A stretch of 44,750 nt of DNA from Comamonas thiooxydans (GTDB taxonomy: Bacteria > Pseudomonadota > Gammaproteobacteria > Burkholderiales > Burkholderiaceae_C), in NCBI RefSeq assembly GCF_000964545.1, contig NZ_BBVD01000024.1, positions 1-44,750 on the forward strand, given 5' to 3'. A program made the translations under genes and the position numbers. Of the stretch, positions 32,321-40,007 are shown piece by piece. The first letter of the stretch is position 1. Every line of letters begins with the position of its first letter. The notes under the pieces are model-generated. The model saw only the letters and a program-made list of their open reading frames with translations, did not search any database and was not told the origin of the DNA.

Positions 32321-32614
32321 ATGATCGTCTGTGTATGCCGCCGGGTTTCTGACCGAGAAATAGCACGCCACGCGCATGCGGGGATGAGCTTTGACGAAAT
32401 CCAGTTTGAATTGGGTGTTGCCACACAATGCGGGCGCTGCGAAGGCTGCGCACGTGATGTCGTCGCCCAGTGCAGTGCAAGCCATCCGATCGCGGCCATC
32501 CACAACGAAGCGCAATCCTGCGCGTCGGTGCAGACGGTTCAGCTTGCCACCAATATTCTGGAAAGCAAAGCATGGCCCACCTCTCCGTCCTCTCAGCCGT
32601 CTTTGGCAGTCTGA
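32321..32614 (+). CDS. bfd: Bacterioferritin-associated ferredoxin-like [2Fe-2S] protein
   Basis: A 97-aa protein. Residues 1-55 are a Bfd/BFD-like domain with C4-x-C6 (IVCVCRRVSDREI) and the CxxC pair in ATQCGRCEGCARDVV that hold a [2Fe-2S] cluster. Bfd docks on bacterioferritin and helps release stored iron under starvation. The usual family length is about 65-75; here about 30 extra residues, Ser/Gln/Ala-rich, follow and overlap the next small frame by 43 bp. A probable Fur box lies upstream and tonB-exbBD follow, consistent with iron control. Confidence 0.85.
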   Translation: MIVCVCRRVSDREIARHAHAGMSFDEIQFELGVATQCGRCEGCARDVVAQCSASHPIAAIHNEAQSCASVQTVQLATNILESKAWPTSPSSQPSLAV

Positions 32615-32655
32615 TTCTCGTGATGGTATGCACCTGGTGGATCCTGCGTGAATGA
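32572..32655 (+). CDS. 27-aa membrane peptide overlapping the end of bfd
   Basis: Starts at ATG 32572 with GGAAAG at 6 nt upstream, out of frame with bfd. It encodes one strongly hydrophobic helix (MAHLSVLSAVFGSLILVMVC) then TWWILRE, a typical membrane-interface ending. It is too short for database domains. Its position inside the bfd 3' end and before tonB suggests either a real small protein or a chance frame; the ribosome binding site and amphipathic ending favour the first. Confidence 0.45.
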   Translation: MAHLSVLSAVFGSLILVMVCTWWILRE

Positions 32656-32758
32656 TGCGATCCTGTCTGCGTGCCCTGCTTCCTGTGCCTGCTATTGCCG
32701 GTTGACCAGCGCTTTTCCTTTCTGATCCCAGCCTGCGCTGGTTGCTCTTCTCGTTCTT

Positions 32759-33487
32759 ATGTCCCAGTCTGATCGATTTGCACCTGCCAGCGGCCCGAGC
32801 CGCAATATGGCAGTTGCTGGTGCTGTGGTTGTCGTGCACGCTGCCGCCCTGTGGGCCATGCAGCATGGCCTGGCACAGCAAAAGCCGCCAGAGATAGTGA
32901 TTCCCGCCAGCGTGATTGCCCAGTTTGTGGCACCGCCGGCTGCCGAACCTGCCCCGCCGGCCCCTCCCCCTCCACCCAAGCCTCCGGCGCCAGCGCCCAA
33001 GCCCGAGACCAAACCGCAGCCCAAGCCCGAGGTCAAGAAGGCTCCGCTGCCCAAGGCCATCAAGGACCCGACACCGGCACCGGCTGCACCTCAGGGGGCA
33101 TTGGAAGACAGCGACAGCAAACCGGACAAGACACCGCCGGCACCACCCGCGCCCCCGGCACCTCCGGCTCCGCCTGCGCCTCCCGCACCACCAGCTCCGC
33201 CCAAGATCGAGCAGCCATCAAGCAATGCTGCCTATCTGAACAACCCAGCTCCCGCTTATCCTTCGGTCAGCAAGCGCATGGGTGAACAAGGCAAGGTGCT
33301 GCTGCGCGTCTATATCAACGAGCAGGGCCAGCCCGAGAAAATCGAAATCAAGCAGTCCAGCGGGTTTGACCGCCTGGATGACGCCGCCGTCAACACCGTG
33401 CGCCAGTGGAAGTTTGTCCCCGGCAAGCGCAACGGCGTGGCCGAACCCATGTGGCACATCGTGCCCATCAACTTTGTTCTCAAATAA
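32759..33487 (+). CDS. tonB: Energy transducer TonB
   Basis: A 242-aa protein linking the inner-membrane ExbB-ExbD motor to outer-membrane receptors. It has a short cytoplasmic start, one membrane anchor (about 18-36, AVAGAVVVVHAAALWAM) with the ALWAM/His region, a long Pro/Ala/Lys-rich spacer (about 60-150) and the C-terminal TonB domain (about 155-242: NPAPAYPSVSKRMGEQGKVL, YINEQGQPEKIEIKQSSGFD, AVNTVRQWKFVPGKRNG). ATG 32759 has no good ribosome binding site, so the exact start is uncertain. It is followed by exbB after 23 bp. Confidence 0.95.
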   Translation: MSQSDRFAPASGPSRNMAVAGAVVVVHAAALWAMQHGLAQQKPPEIVIPASVIAQFVAPPAAEPAPPAPPPPPKPPAPAPKPETKPQPKPEVKKAPLPKAIKDPTPAPAAPQGALEDSDSKPDKTPPAPPAPPAPPAPPAPPAPPAPPKIEQPSSNAAYLNNPAPAYPSVSKRMGEQGKVLLRVYINEQGQPEKIEIKQSSGFDRLDDAAVNTVRQWKFVPGKRNGVAEPMWHIVPINFVLK

Positions 33488-33510
33488 ATCTGCAGTTCTC
33501 AGGAGTACCC

Positions 33511-34233
33511 ATGGAATCCCAATTCGGCATTGCCCACGTCTGGACACAGGGCGACTTCGTGACCAAAGGCGTGGCCATCATCTTGCTGGTCATGTCGGTG
33601 GCCTCTTGGCTGGTTATCATTCTCAAGGCGCTGGATATTGTGAAATTCAAGAAGTTCGCCACCCAGGCGCAGGACTTCTGGCACAGCCCCGATCTGGCCA
33701 CCGGCCTGGAAAAGCTGGGTGACGACAAGCAGAACCCCTTCCGCTTCATGGTGCTCGAAGGCCGTGAAGCCTCCGCCCACCACCGCAAGACCAGCGTCCA
33801 CCTGCATGACACGCTGGACATCAGCGACTGGGTGACCCGCTGCCTGCGCAACGGCATCAACGAATTCACGGCCCGCCTGCAATCCGGCTTGGCCATTCTG
33901 GCCTCCGTGGGCTCGACCGCCCCCTTCATCGGCCTGTTCGGCACCGTCTGGGGCATCTACCACGCTCTGGTGGCCATCGGCATGTCCGGCCAGTCATCCA
34001 TCGATAAGGTGGCCGGCCCCATCGGCGAAGCGCTGATCATGACCGCTCTGGGCCTGGCCGTCGCCATCCCCGCCGTGCTGGGCTATAACGCTCTGGTACG
34101 TGGCAACAAGGGCATTTTGAACGCCCTCAACAGCTTCGCCCACGACGTGCACGCCTACTTCGTGACCGGTGCCCGCGTTTCCGTGGACGGCCAGGTCTCT
34201 GGCAATGTGCTGCCCCTGAAGAAAGGCGCCTAA
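33511..34233 (+). CDS. exbB: Biopolymer transport protein ExbB
   Basis: A 240-aa proton-channel subunit with three membrane helices: about 17-40 (KGVAIILLVMSVASWLVIILK), 130-155 (LAILASVGSTAPFIGLFGTVWG) and 175-195 (ALIMTALGLAVAIPAVLGYN). These match the MotA/TolQ/ExbB signatures. AGGAG lies 6 nt before ATG 33511. Together with ExbD it energises TonB for the receptor at 27686 and others. Confidence 0.97.
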   Translation: MESQFGIAHVWTQGDFVTKGVAIILLVMSVASWLVIILKALDIVKFKKFATQAQDFWHSPDLATGLEKLGDDKQNPFRFMVLEGREASAHHRKTSVHLHDTLDISDWVTRCLRNGINEFTARLQSGLAILASVGSTAPFIGLFGTVWGIYHALVAIGMSGQSSIDKVAGPIGEALIMTALGLAVAIPAVLGYNALVRGNKGILNALNSFAHDVHAYFVTGARVSVDGQVSGNVLPLKKGA

Positions 34234-34236
34234 GCC

Positions 34237-34653
34237 ATGTCATTCGGAACCATGGACGATGGGGACAGCGATGATGTGATGAACGAGATCAATATGACGC
34301 CTCTGGTGGACGTCATGCTGGTTCTGCTCATCATCTTCATCATCACCGTGCCCGTGATGAAACACTCGGTCAACGTGGACCTGCCTCGCGCCACCAACCA
34401 GCCCGAGGACACCAAGCCTGCCACCGTGCAGCTGGGCATCACGGCCGACGGTAAATATTCCTGGAACGGCCAGGAAATCAGTGACGAGCAACTGGAGACC
34501 AATCTTCAGACCGAGGCCGTCAAGGAGCCGCAGCCCGACCTGCATATCCGCGGCGACAAGGAAGTGCGCTACGAGCGCGTGGCCCAGGCCATGGCCGCCG
34601 CCCAGCGCGCTGGCGTCAAGAAAATAGGCTTTGTGACCGACCCATCCAAATAA
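34237..34653 (+). CDS. exbD: Biopolymer transport protein ExbD
   Basis: A 138-aa subunit with a short cytoplasmic start, one membrane helix carrying the proton-pathway Asp (INMTPLVDVMLVLLIIFII) and a periplasmic domain (VQLGITADGKYSWNG ... RYERVAQAMAAAQRAGVKKI). It begins 3 nt after exbB, so translation is coupled; a strong terminator follows. Confidence 0.97.
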   Translation: MSFGTMDDGDSDDVMNEINMTPLVDVMLVLLIIFIITVPVMKHSVNVDLPRATNQPEDTKPATVQLGITADGKYSWNGQEISDEQLETNLQTEAVKEPQPDLHIRGDKEVRYERVAQAMAAAQRAGVKKIGFVTDPSK

Positions 34654-34666
34654 GCCCATGCTTGCA

Positions 34667-34692
34667 AAAACGGCCCTCAGGGGCCGTTTTTT
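34667..34692 (+). terminator. Terminator of tonB-exbB-exbD
   Basis: Stem AAAACGGCCC (34667-34676) with GGGCCGTTTT (34681-34690), loop TCAG, then more T. Confidence 0.92.
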
Positions 34693-34822
34693 ATTGTGGA
34701 ACCTGCATCAAAACAGCACTCAAGCCGCCCGGCACAGGCACAAACTGCTGATGGACCGCAGGCAAAAATCCTCAGATACGGCTGGACAGATTCCACATGA
34801 AAAATAAATGGCAGTTTTTTTT

Positions 34823-34875
34823 GCGAATGAGATTAAGTATCACTTGCTTTTCAATTGAGAATTGTTATCATTACA
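34823..34875. promoter_or_regulatory. Tandem Fur boxes upstream of hemP
   Basis: GAGAATTGTTATCATTACA (34857-34875) matches the Fur consensus well, and GCGAATGAGATTAAGTATC (34823-34841) is a second, weaker match 15 bp upstream. They lie directly ahead of the hemP ribosome binding site, as expected for an iron-repressed heme-uptake gene. Confidence 0.8.
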
Positions 34876-34903
34876 CCAGTTTTTGATCTTAAGGAATCAC
34901 GGC

Positions 34904-35113
34904 ATGTCTGCACCGCTTGTTGCGACCTCACAGCCCAACAACCGTAGCACCCCCTCCATGGCTGCTGCAACCCCCTCAGCCGCTTCCGGCTCCAGCCTGG
35001 GCCTGGACAGCGCCCTGCTGCTCAACGGCCAGAAGGCAGTCACCATCCTGCACAACGGCACTCCTTATCGCCTGCAGGCCACCAAGCTGGGCAAGCTCAT
35101 TCTGACCAAATAA
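34904..35113 (+). CDS. hemP: Hemin uptake protein HemP
   Basis: A 69-aa protein. The C-terminal 40 residues carry the HemP signature: SALLLNGQKAVTILHNGTPY then RLQATKLGKLILTK. The first 28 residues are Pro/Ser/Ala-rich. ATG 34904 follows AAGGAATCACGG. In Burkholderia and Bradyrhizobium HemP/HmuP activates heme-receptor genes; no heme receptor is in this window, so its target is elsewhere. Controlled by the Fur boxes just upstream. Confidence 0.92.
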   Translation: MSAPLVATSQPNNRSTPSMAAATPSAASGSSLGLDSALLLNGQKAVTILHNGTPYRLQATKLGKLILTK

Positions 35114-35238
35114 ACCGTTTCATCGTGGGGCGACACCGCAAGTGTCGATTCGCCAGCCATAGTCGTTGTAGAGCACCTGCCCTCTCTTGTGCTCACACTT
35201 CACATAGCCACGCGTTTTTTCCTCATTCGCAACCCGCC

Positions 35239-35282
35239 AAAACAAAACCCCTGCGCGCATCAAGCGGCAGGGGTTTTGTTTT
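35239..35282. terminator. Bidirectional terminator between hemP and the GlcG-like gene
   Basis: A perfect 16-bp inverted repeat: AAAACAAAACCCCTGC (35239-35254) and GCAGGGGTTTTGTTTT (35267-35282). A-rich and T-rich outer arms let it act in both directions for the convergent genes. Confidence 0.88.
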
Positions 35283-35316
35283 GGACTCTGCCGCTGCAGC
35301 GGCAGAAATCAAGCCA

Positions 35317-35724
35317 TTACAGGCCCAGGGCTGCGATGCCGGCCTTGGCAACCTGTGCGTCTTCGTTGGCCTTCACACCCGAGACACCCACAGCGCCCAG
35401 CACCTGACCGTCCTTGATGATGGCCACGCCACCTTCGAGCAGACCGTCCACAAACGGAGCGCTCAGGAAAGCGGTACGACCATTGTTGATCATGTCTTCA
35501 AAAGCCTTGGTGTCCTTGCGGCCCACGGCTGCAGAGCGTGCCTTGGCGGGGGCGATATGCGAAGAGATGGGAGCAGCACCATCCATACGCTGCAACAGCA
35601 GCAGATGGCCGCCGTCGTCCACGATGGAGATCGTCACGGGCCAGTTGTTCTTCAGTGCTTCAGCTTCGGCAGCCGCAGCGATGGCTTTCACATCGGCCAG
35701 TTCGAGTTCGTGCTTGGTCTTCAT
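35317..35724 (-). CDS. GlcG/HbpS-family protein
   Basis: A 135-aa cytoplasmic protein of the GlcG/HbpS (heme-degrading/heme-binding) fold. The pattern is clear: ADVKAIAAAAEAEALKNNWP, VTISIVDDGGHLLLLQRMDG, KARSAAVGRKDTKAFEDM and GGVAIIKDGQVLGAVGVSG. Some members bind heme, others are linked to glycolate use; neighbouring hemP makes a heme link attractive but unproven. ATG 35724 with GGAG 11 nt upstream. Single gene, convergent with hemP. Confidence 0.9.
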   Translation of the reverse strand: MKTKHELELADVKAIAAAAEAEALKNNWPVTISIVDDGGHLLLLQRMDGAAPISSHIAPAKARSAAVGRKDTKAFEDMINNGRTAFLSAPFVDGLLEGGVAIIKDGQVLGAVGVSGVKANEDAQVAKAGIAALGL

Positions 35725-35916
35725 GAGATAAAAAGCTCCGTTGGATTGTCAATGCAGCAAGCATATTCTGTACTTTGCAGGCAAAAGTAGATGCGATGTG
35801 AAAAACATTCCATCCTAAAACTGCCGCATTGCAACGGGGTATTGCAAAGGCTTCTCAAGACCCCCACCTAGAATGACAATGTTTCAACACACAATTCCTG
35901 AAGGAGGAATGGCTAC

Positions 35917-36609
35917 ATGAACGAACAAGTCACCACACTGGGCTCTGCGGGCTACGGTGTCTCGCAGCAAGAGCGCAACCGTGTCTTGCGCAATACCTAC
36001 TGGCTGCTGGCACTCAGCCTGATCCCCACCGTGCTGGGCGCTTGGCTGGGCGTAGCCACTGGCATGACTCGCGCGCTAACGGGCGGCGTGGGCCTGATCG
36101 TGTTCATGGTCGGCGCCTTCGGCTTCATGTTCGCGATCGAAAAGACCAAGCACAGCGCCGCTGGCGTGCCCGTGCTGCTGGCCTTCACCTTCTTCATGGG
36201 CCTGATGCTATCGCGCCTGATCGGCATGATCCTGGGCTTCTCCAACGGCACCCAGCTGATCATGACCGCCTTTGCCGGTACCGCTGGCGTGTTCTTCGTG
36301 ATGGCCATGCTGGCCACCGTGATCAAGCGCGACCTGTCGGGCATGGGCAAGTTCCTGTTCGTGGGCGCTCTGGTGCTGATGGTAGGTGCCATCATCAATG
36401 TCTTCGTGGGTTCCACCGCAGGCATGATGGCCATCTCCATGCTGGCCATCGGCATCTTCTCCGCCTACATGCTGTATGACCTCAAGCAGATCATCGACGG
36501 CGGCGAAACCAACTACATCAGCGCCACCCTGGCCCTGTATCTGGACCTGTTCAACGTGTTCCAGAGCCTGCTGGCCCTGCTGGGTATCATGGGCGGCGAC
36601 CGCGACTAA
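35917..36609 (+). CDS. Bax inhibitor-1/YccA-family membrane protein
   Basis: A 230-aa inner-membrane protein with seven hydrophobic helices, starting after a 28-residue polar tail (MNEQVTTLGSAGYGVSQQER). Family signs are LLALSLIPTVLGAWLG, the segment GLMLSRLIGMILGFSNG and the C-terminal SAYMLYDLKQIIDGGETNYI with the Asp residues proposed to gate Ca2+/H+. E. coli YccA/YbhL are relatives; YccA modulates the FtsH protease. GAAGGAGG lies 9 nt before ATG. A terminator (36629-36657) follows. Confidence 0.93.
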   Translation: MNEQVTTLGSAGYGVSQQERNRVLRNTYWLLALSLIPTVLGAWLGVATGMTRALTGGVGLIVFMVGAFGFMFAIEKTKHSAAGVPVLLAFTFFMGLMLSRLIGMILGFSNGTQLIMTAFAGTAGVFFVMAMLATVIKRDLSGMGKFLFVGALVLMVGAIINVFVGSTAGMMAISMLAIGIFSAYMLYDLKQIIDGGETNYISATLALYLDLFNVFQSLLALLGIMGGDRD

Positions 36610-36628
36610 ACCTCGCCACCACTCAAGC

Positions 36629-36657
36629 AAAAAGGAGTGCCTTGCGCACTCCTTTTT
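36629..36657 (+). terminator. Terminator of the BI-1/YccA gene
   Basis: Perfect 12-bp stem AAAAAGGAGTGC (36629-36640) with GCACTCCTTTTT (36646-36657), loop CTTGC. Confidence 0.92.
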
Positions 36658-36754
36658 GTTTCCAGTAACCTTGACGTCAAGCGCGGTCATCGCATTGATG
36701 GATATTTCAGTCATGGCCTAAATTTCCGACTGCCGCTGCCGATAAGCAGACAAG

Positions 36755-37108
36755 ATGAAGCCAAACCACCTTCCCCGCGCACTTGCCATTGCCCTGCTGC
36801 CTCTGGTACTGGCAGGCTGCAAGATTGAAGACATTCCGGGCCTGGGTCCAGACCCACGCACCGTGGCGCGCGAGTCCGAAGCCAAGGCCATTGGCGGTGC
36901 CTGTAGGCATGCCATGCGCGGGCTGGAGGATTGCTACGTCCTCAACCCCAAGGCACCCAAGGCGCTTGTGTTTGCGGGCTGGAAAGACATGGATGAATAC
37001 ATGCGCTCCAACAAGATCGAAGGCGTGCCTTCCGTACTAGGTCAGAGCTCAGCCGAAAAGCGCAGCACTGCGGAGCCAGAAAACAGCGCCGGTCGCAACC
37101 GCAGCTGA
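36755..37108 (+). CDS. Small lipoprotein of unknown function
   Basis: A 117-aa protein. The N-terminus MKPNHLPRALAIALLPLVLA ends in the lipobox LAGC (Cys at about residue 22), so it should be lipid-anchored in the periplasm. The mature part has ACRHAMRGLEDCYVLNPKAP, two cysteines that could pair, then a conserved-looking ALVFAGWKDMDEYMRSNKI and a polar tail. I do not recognise a named domain. It stands between terminators, so is monocistronic. Confidence 0.75.
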   Translation: MKPNHLPRALAIALLPLVLAGCKIEDIPGLGPDPRTVARESEAKAIGGACRHAMRGLEDCYVLNPKAPKALVFAGWKDMDEYMRSNKIEGVPSVLGQSSAEKRSTAEPENSAGRNRS

Positions 37109-37168
37109 AGTCGCTTGTGCCAGGCCCGGATCATGAGTTCCGGGCCAGTGCCAGCCAACGCCCGCACA

Positions 37169-37197
37169 GGCCGTAGCAACACTGCTACGGCCTTTTT
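37169..37197 (+). terminator. Terminator after the lipoprotein gene
   Basis: Perfect 10-bp stem GGCCGTAGCA (37169-37178) and TGCTACGGCC (37183-37192), loop ACAC, then five T. Confidence 0.92.
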
Positions 37198-37259
37198 CAT
37201 GCTCGACATCTCTCACGCCAAGCTTTTCGGATGTCATATTTCTTTTACGGACTTTGAAT

Positions 37260-37282
37260 ACAAACAATTCTCATTTATATTC
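37260..37282. promoter_or_regulatory. Probable Fur box of the sodA operon
   Basis: The reverse strand of ACAAACAATTCTCATTTATA holds GAGAATTGTT, identical to ten bases of the hemP Fur box. It lies between a terminator and the DUF2325 gene, where the operon promoter must be. The match to the full 19-bp consensus is only moderate. Confidence 0.6.
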
Positions 37283-37370
37283 ATTGACTATTGATTCCAT
37301 TCTTAGCCGCACATACGCGCATCCCAGCGACGAGTTCTGTTGTGCTCTCAACCATGGGGACAAGACTGCC

Positions 37371-37919
37371 GTGCCAGATGATGACTTCAACCAAATACGC
37401 CTTGAGCATGAGGCCCTCATGCTGACCTACATGGAAGTGCAGACCCGCTGCACGGCACAGATGCAGTCGCTGGCACGGGAAGTCGAAGCACTCAGGCAGC
37501 AGCTCGTACAGCTCAGGGCCAAGGTCATTGTCCGCGACAGCGCGCTTGCCTGGGAACGTGAGCAGCGCCACGCCCTGGCCCAGGCGATGGCACTGGATCT
37601 GCTGCAGGAAACACCTCAACCCACAGTTGAACAGACAGTGTCCGGCGTCGACTGGCCTTTGGTTGAGGATACCGACAGCCAGGCCCTGTCCGAGCAGCAG
37701 CTACTGGAAGACAGTCTGCACGCCGCCGACCTGGTGATTTGCCAGACAGGTTGCATCAGCGACGGAGCCTACTGGCGCGTGAAGGATCACTGCAAGCGCA
37801 CTGGCAAGACCTGCCTGCTGGTGGATCAGCCGACCGCCTTGCGGGTGGTTCGCATTCACCCATCGGGAGAGAACGGAAAGGTCGTTGCAGCCCAAGCCTG
37901 CATCGAGGGTACTTCATGA
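37371..37919 (+). CDS. DUF2325-family protein, first gene of the sodA operon
   Basis: A 182-aa soluble protein if started at GTG 37371 (GGGGA 10 nt upstream). The frame is open back to a TTG at 37254, but that would put the Fur box inside the gene. Residues 12-80 are a coiled coil (LEHEALMLTYMEVQTRCTAQ, REVEALRQQLVQLRAKVIVR). The C-terminal DUF2325 domain (about 125-182) reads AADLVICQTGCISDGAYWRV, KDHCKRTGKTCLLVDQPTAL, with several Cys (VICQTGC, DHC, TC) that could bind metal. Function of the domain is unknown. Its stop overlaps the next start (ATGA). Confidence 0.78.
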   Translation: MPDDDFNQIRLEHEALMLTYMEVQTRCTAQMQSLAREVEALRQQLVQLRAKVIVRDSALAWEREQRHALAQAMALDLLQETPQPTVEQTVSGVDWPLVEDTDSQALSEQQLLEDSLHAADLVICQTGCISDGAYWRVKDHCKRTGKTCLLVDQPTALRVVRIHPSGENGKVVAAQACIEGTS

Positions 37920-38419
37920 GCCACGGCACAGGAAAAACCTGGGCTGCAGATTTGCTGTCTGCCTGGAAGCAGCACACCCGCATGGCGCTGGCCGCAACGC
38001 TGGAGCATCGCCATCTCTCAGCACTTGGACACTACCGACATGCACAACAGCTTGGCTTGCAGTTGCTGGTCGCGGAGTCCGGCGATATTGCCGACGATGA
38101 CCGTATCGCCGCTTATGTCGTTGCTCACCTGAATCTGGCAGATGCTCTCGTCGAAGCGGACCGGGCAGGAGCTGCATTTGAATGCCTGCATGAGGCACAG
38201 CAAGCCCTGATGCCATTTCTGCAGCAGGACTCCACCAGCCAGTCCCTGAGTCTGGCGATATACCGTCATCTGCCGCAGCTCCTGGCCGCGCAGGCTGAGC
38301 ACGCGGCAGCACGGCCCCATAGCGCCTGCGGCATCTGCGCCCCAGCACCCGTCCACCTCGCCAGCAACAGGCACTCTCGCCTTGCCAGCTTCGAGTCCGT
38401 GCATTCATCACTGCACTGA
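37916..38419 (+). CDS. Unknown helical protein between DUF2325 and sodA
   Basis: A 167-aa protein, mostly alpha-helical and TPR-like in feel (LEHRHLSALGHYRHAQQLGL, YVVAHLNLADALVEADRAGA, AAFECLHEAQQALMPFLQQD). The tail has a CGIC pair. It starts within the DUF2325 stop and ends 31 bp before sodA. In Pseudomonas the Fur-controlled fumC-orfX-sodA operon also has a small unknown gene just before sodA; this may be its analogue, though I cannot prove homology by eye. Confidence 0.72.
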   Translation: MSHGTGKTWAADLLSAWKQHTRMALAATLEHRHLSALGHYRHAQQLGLQLLVAESGDIADDDRIAAYVVAHLNLADALVEADRAGAAFECLHEAQQALMPFLQQDSTSQSLSLAIYRHLPQLLAAQAEHAAARPHSACGICAPAPVHLASNRHSRLASFESVHSSLH

Positions 38420-38450
38420 CTCCCTTCTCTCACTGCCAAGGCTTTTACTC

Positions 38451-39086
38451 ATGAGCTACACCCTGCCCCCACTGGCCTACGACTACGCGGCGCTGGAGCC
38501 GCATATCGATGCGCAAACCATGGAGATTCACTACTCCAGGCATCACCAGACCTATGTCAACAACCTCAACACGGCGCTCGAAGGCAGCGAATACGCGCAA
38601 TGGCCGCTGGACGATCTGCTCGTCAAGATCGAATCGCTGCCTCAGCCGCTTCGCCAGGCCGTGCGCAACAATGGCGGCGGCCATGCCAATCACAGCTTGT
38701 TCTGGCAAGTCATGTCTCCCAAAGGGGGTGGCCTGCCGCAGGGCGCTCTTGCGGCAGCCATTGACAGGGACCTGGGCGGCTTTGAGAACTTCAAGACCGA
38801 GTTCACCAAGGCCGCCATCAGCCGTTTCGGCAGCGGCTGGGCCTGGCTCAGCGTGGACCGCAGCGGCAAGCTGCATGTGGAGAGCAGCGCCAATCAGGAC
38901 AATCCTCTGATGCCTGGCATTGGCAGCCGCAACACGCCGATTCTGGGCCTGGACGTCTGGGAACACGCCTACTACCTGAAATACCAGAATCGCCGTCCCG
39001 AATACATCGCTGCTTTCTACAACGTGGTGGACTGGAACGAAGTGGCACGCCGCTTCGCTACCGCCACCCAGCCTGGCAGGAGCTGA
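38451..39086 (+). CDS. sodA: Superoxide dismutase, manganese type
   Basis: A 211-aa Fe/Mn-family dismutase converting superoxide to peroxide. Metal ligands are H27 (EIHYSRHH), H81 (ANHSLFW), D168 and H172 (LDVWEHAYYL). Features of the Mn type are the Gly-rich GGGHANHSLFW segment and Gln149 in SANQDNPLM, which replaces the Gln found near position 70 in Fe enzymes. No signal peptide. Placed in a Fur-controlled operon with a ZIP metal transporter, it should be made under iron limitation to replace an iron SOD. Confidence 0.93.
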   Translation: MSYTLPPLAYDYAALEPHIDAQTMEIHYSRHHQTYVNNLNTALEGSEYAQWPLDDLLVKIESLPQPLRQAVRNNGGGHANHSLFWQVMSPKGGGLPQGALAAAIDRDLGGFENFKTEFTKAAISRFGSGWAWLSVDRSGKLHVESSANQDNPLMPGIGSRNTPILGLDVWEHAYYLKYQNRRPEYIAAFYNVVDWNEVARRFATATQPGRS

Positions 39087-39089
39087 GCC

Positions 39090-40007
39090 ATGGGCCCGGA
39101 CGGACTGCAGAGCGCATCTTCAAGCCAATCGCCCCTGCCGCTCAGAACCCGGCTCGGGCTGCTGATCTCCGCAGCTGGTGCTCTGGTGCTTGCATCCATG
39201 GTCTGGAAGCAGCTGCAGAGCAATCCCGCAGCACTGAATGCACTGCTGGGCGGCAGTGTGGCGGCGCTGGCGACCGCCCTGGGCGCTTTGCCTGTGCTGC
39301 TGACCCAACATCCATCGGAGCGCACACAGGACACACTGTTTGGCTTTGGCGCAGGAGTGATGCTGGCCGCTTGCGCCTTTTCATTGATTCTGCCCGGACT
39401 GGAAGCCGCCAGGGCGGCCACCCCGAGCGGGAGCAGCGAATGGCTGGGCGGCGCCATGATCGGCATCGCCATTTTGCTCGGCGGTGCCGCTCTGCTGGCC
39501 ATGGACCGTCTGCTGCCGCACGAGCACTTCATCAAAGGCCGTGAAGGCAACCATGCCCGCCAGTTGCGACGCACCTGGCTGTTTGTGATTGCCATCACCC
39601 TTCACAACCTGCCCGAAGGTCTGGCCATCGGCGTGGGCTATGCCGCCAACGAGGGGCTGCGCGCCAGCTCGCTGACGCTGGGCATTGCCATACAGGACGT
39701 GCCCGAGGGTTTTGTCGTCGCAGCCTCTTTGCTGGCTGCCGGCTATACCCGAGGCTTTGCGGTAGTGCTGGGCGCACTGACAGGGTTGATCGAGCCTCTG
39801 GGAGCCGTGATCGGCGCCATCGTGGTCAGCAGCTCCACCATGCTGCTGCCCTGGGGCCTGGGCTTTGCAGCCGGGGCGATGCTGTTTGTCATCAGCCACG
39901 AGATCATTCCGGAATCCCACCGCAAGGGCCATGAAGCCTGGGCCACCACGGGACTCATGCTGGGCTTTGTGCTGATGATGATTCTGGATACGTCCCTTGG
40001 CGGCTGA
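39090..40007 (+). CDS. ZIP-family metal transporter (GufA/ZIP11 type)
   Basis: A 305-aa inner-membrane protein with about eight helices. The metal-binding helices are clear: ITLHNLPEGLAIGVGYA (helix 4 HNLPEG) and LGIAIQDVPEGFVVAASLL (helix 5), with a third acidic/His site in FVISHEIIPESHRKGHE. A His-containing loop (LLPHEHFIKGREGNHARQLR) lies between helices 3 and 4. ZIP proteins import Zn, Mn or Fe into the cytoplasm. It starts 3 nt after sodA with AGGAG upstream, so it is co-transcribed; Mn supply for SodA is the most economical role but is inferred. Confidence 0.9.
   Translation: MGPDGLQSASSSQSPLPLRTRLGLLISAAGALVLASMVWKQLQSNPAALNALLGGSVAALATALGALPVLLTQHPSERTQDTLFGFGAGVMLAACAFSLILPGLEAARAATPSGSSEWLGGAMIGIAILLGGAALLAMDRLLPHEHFIKGREGNHARQLRRTWLFVIAITLHNLPEGLAIGVGYAANEGLRASSLTLGIAIQDVPEGFVVAASLLAAGYTRGFAVVLGALTGLIEPLGAVIGAIVVSSSTMLLPWGLGFAAGAMLFVISHEIIPESHRKGHEAWATTGLMLGFVLMMILDTSLGG

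Noticed and set aside
32950..33210. Pro/Ala-rich low-complexity stretch as a repeat element
   Set aside because: It is the periplasm-spanning spacer of TonB, expected to be of low complexity.
37254..37370. Earlier TTG start of the DUF2325 gene
   Set aside because: It would place the probable Fur box inside the coding region and has no ribosome binding site; GTG 37371 with GGGGA is preferred, though not proven.
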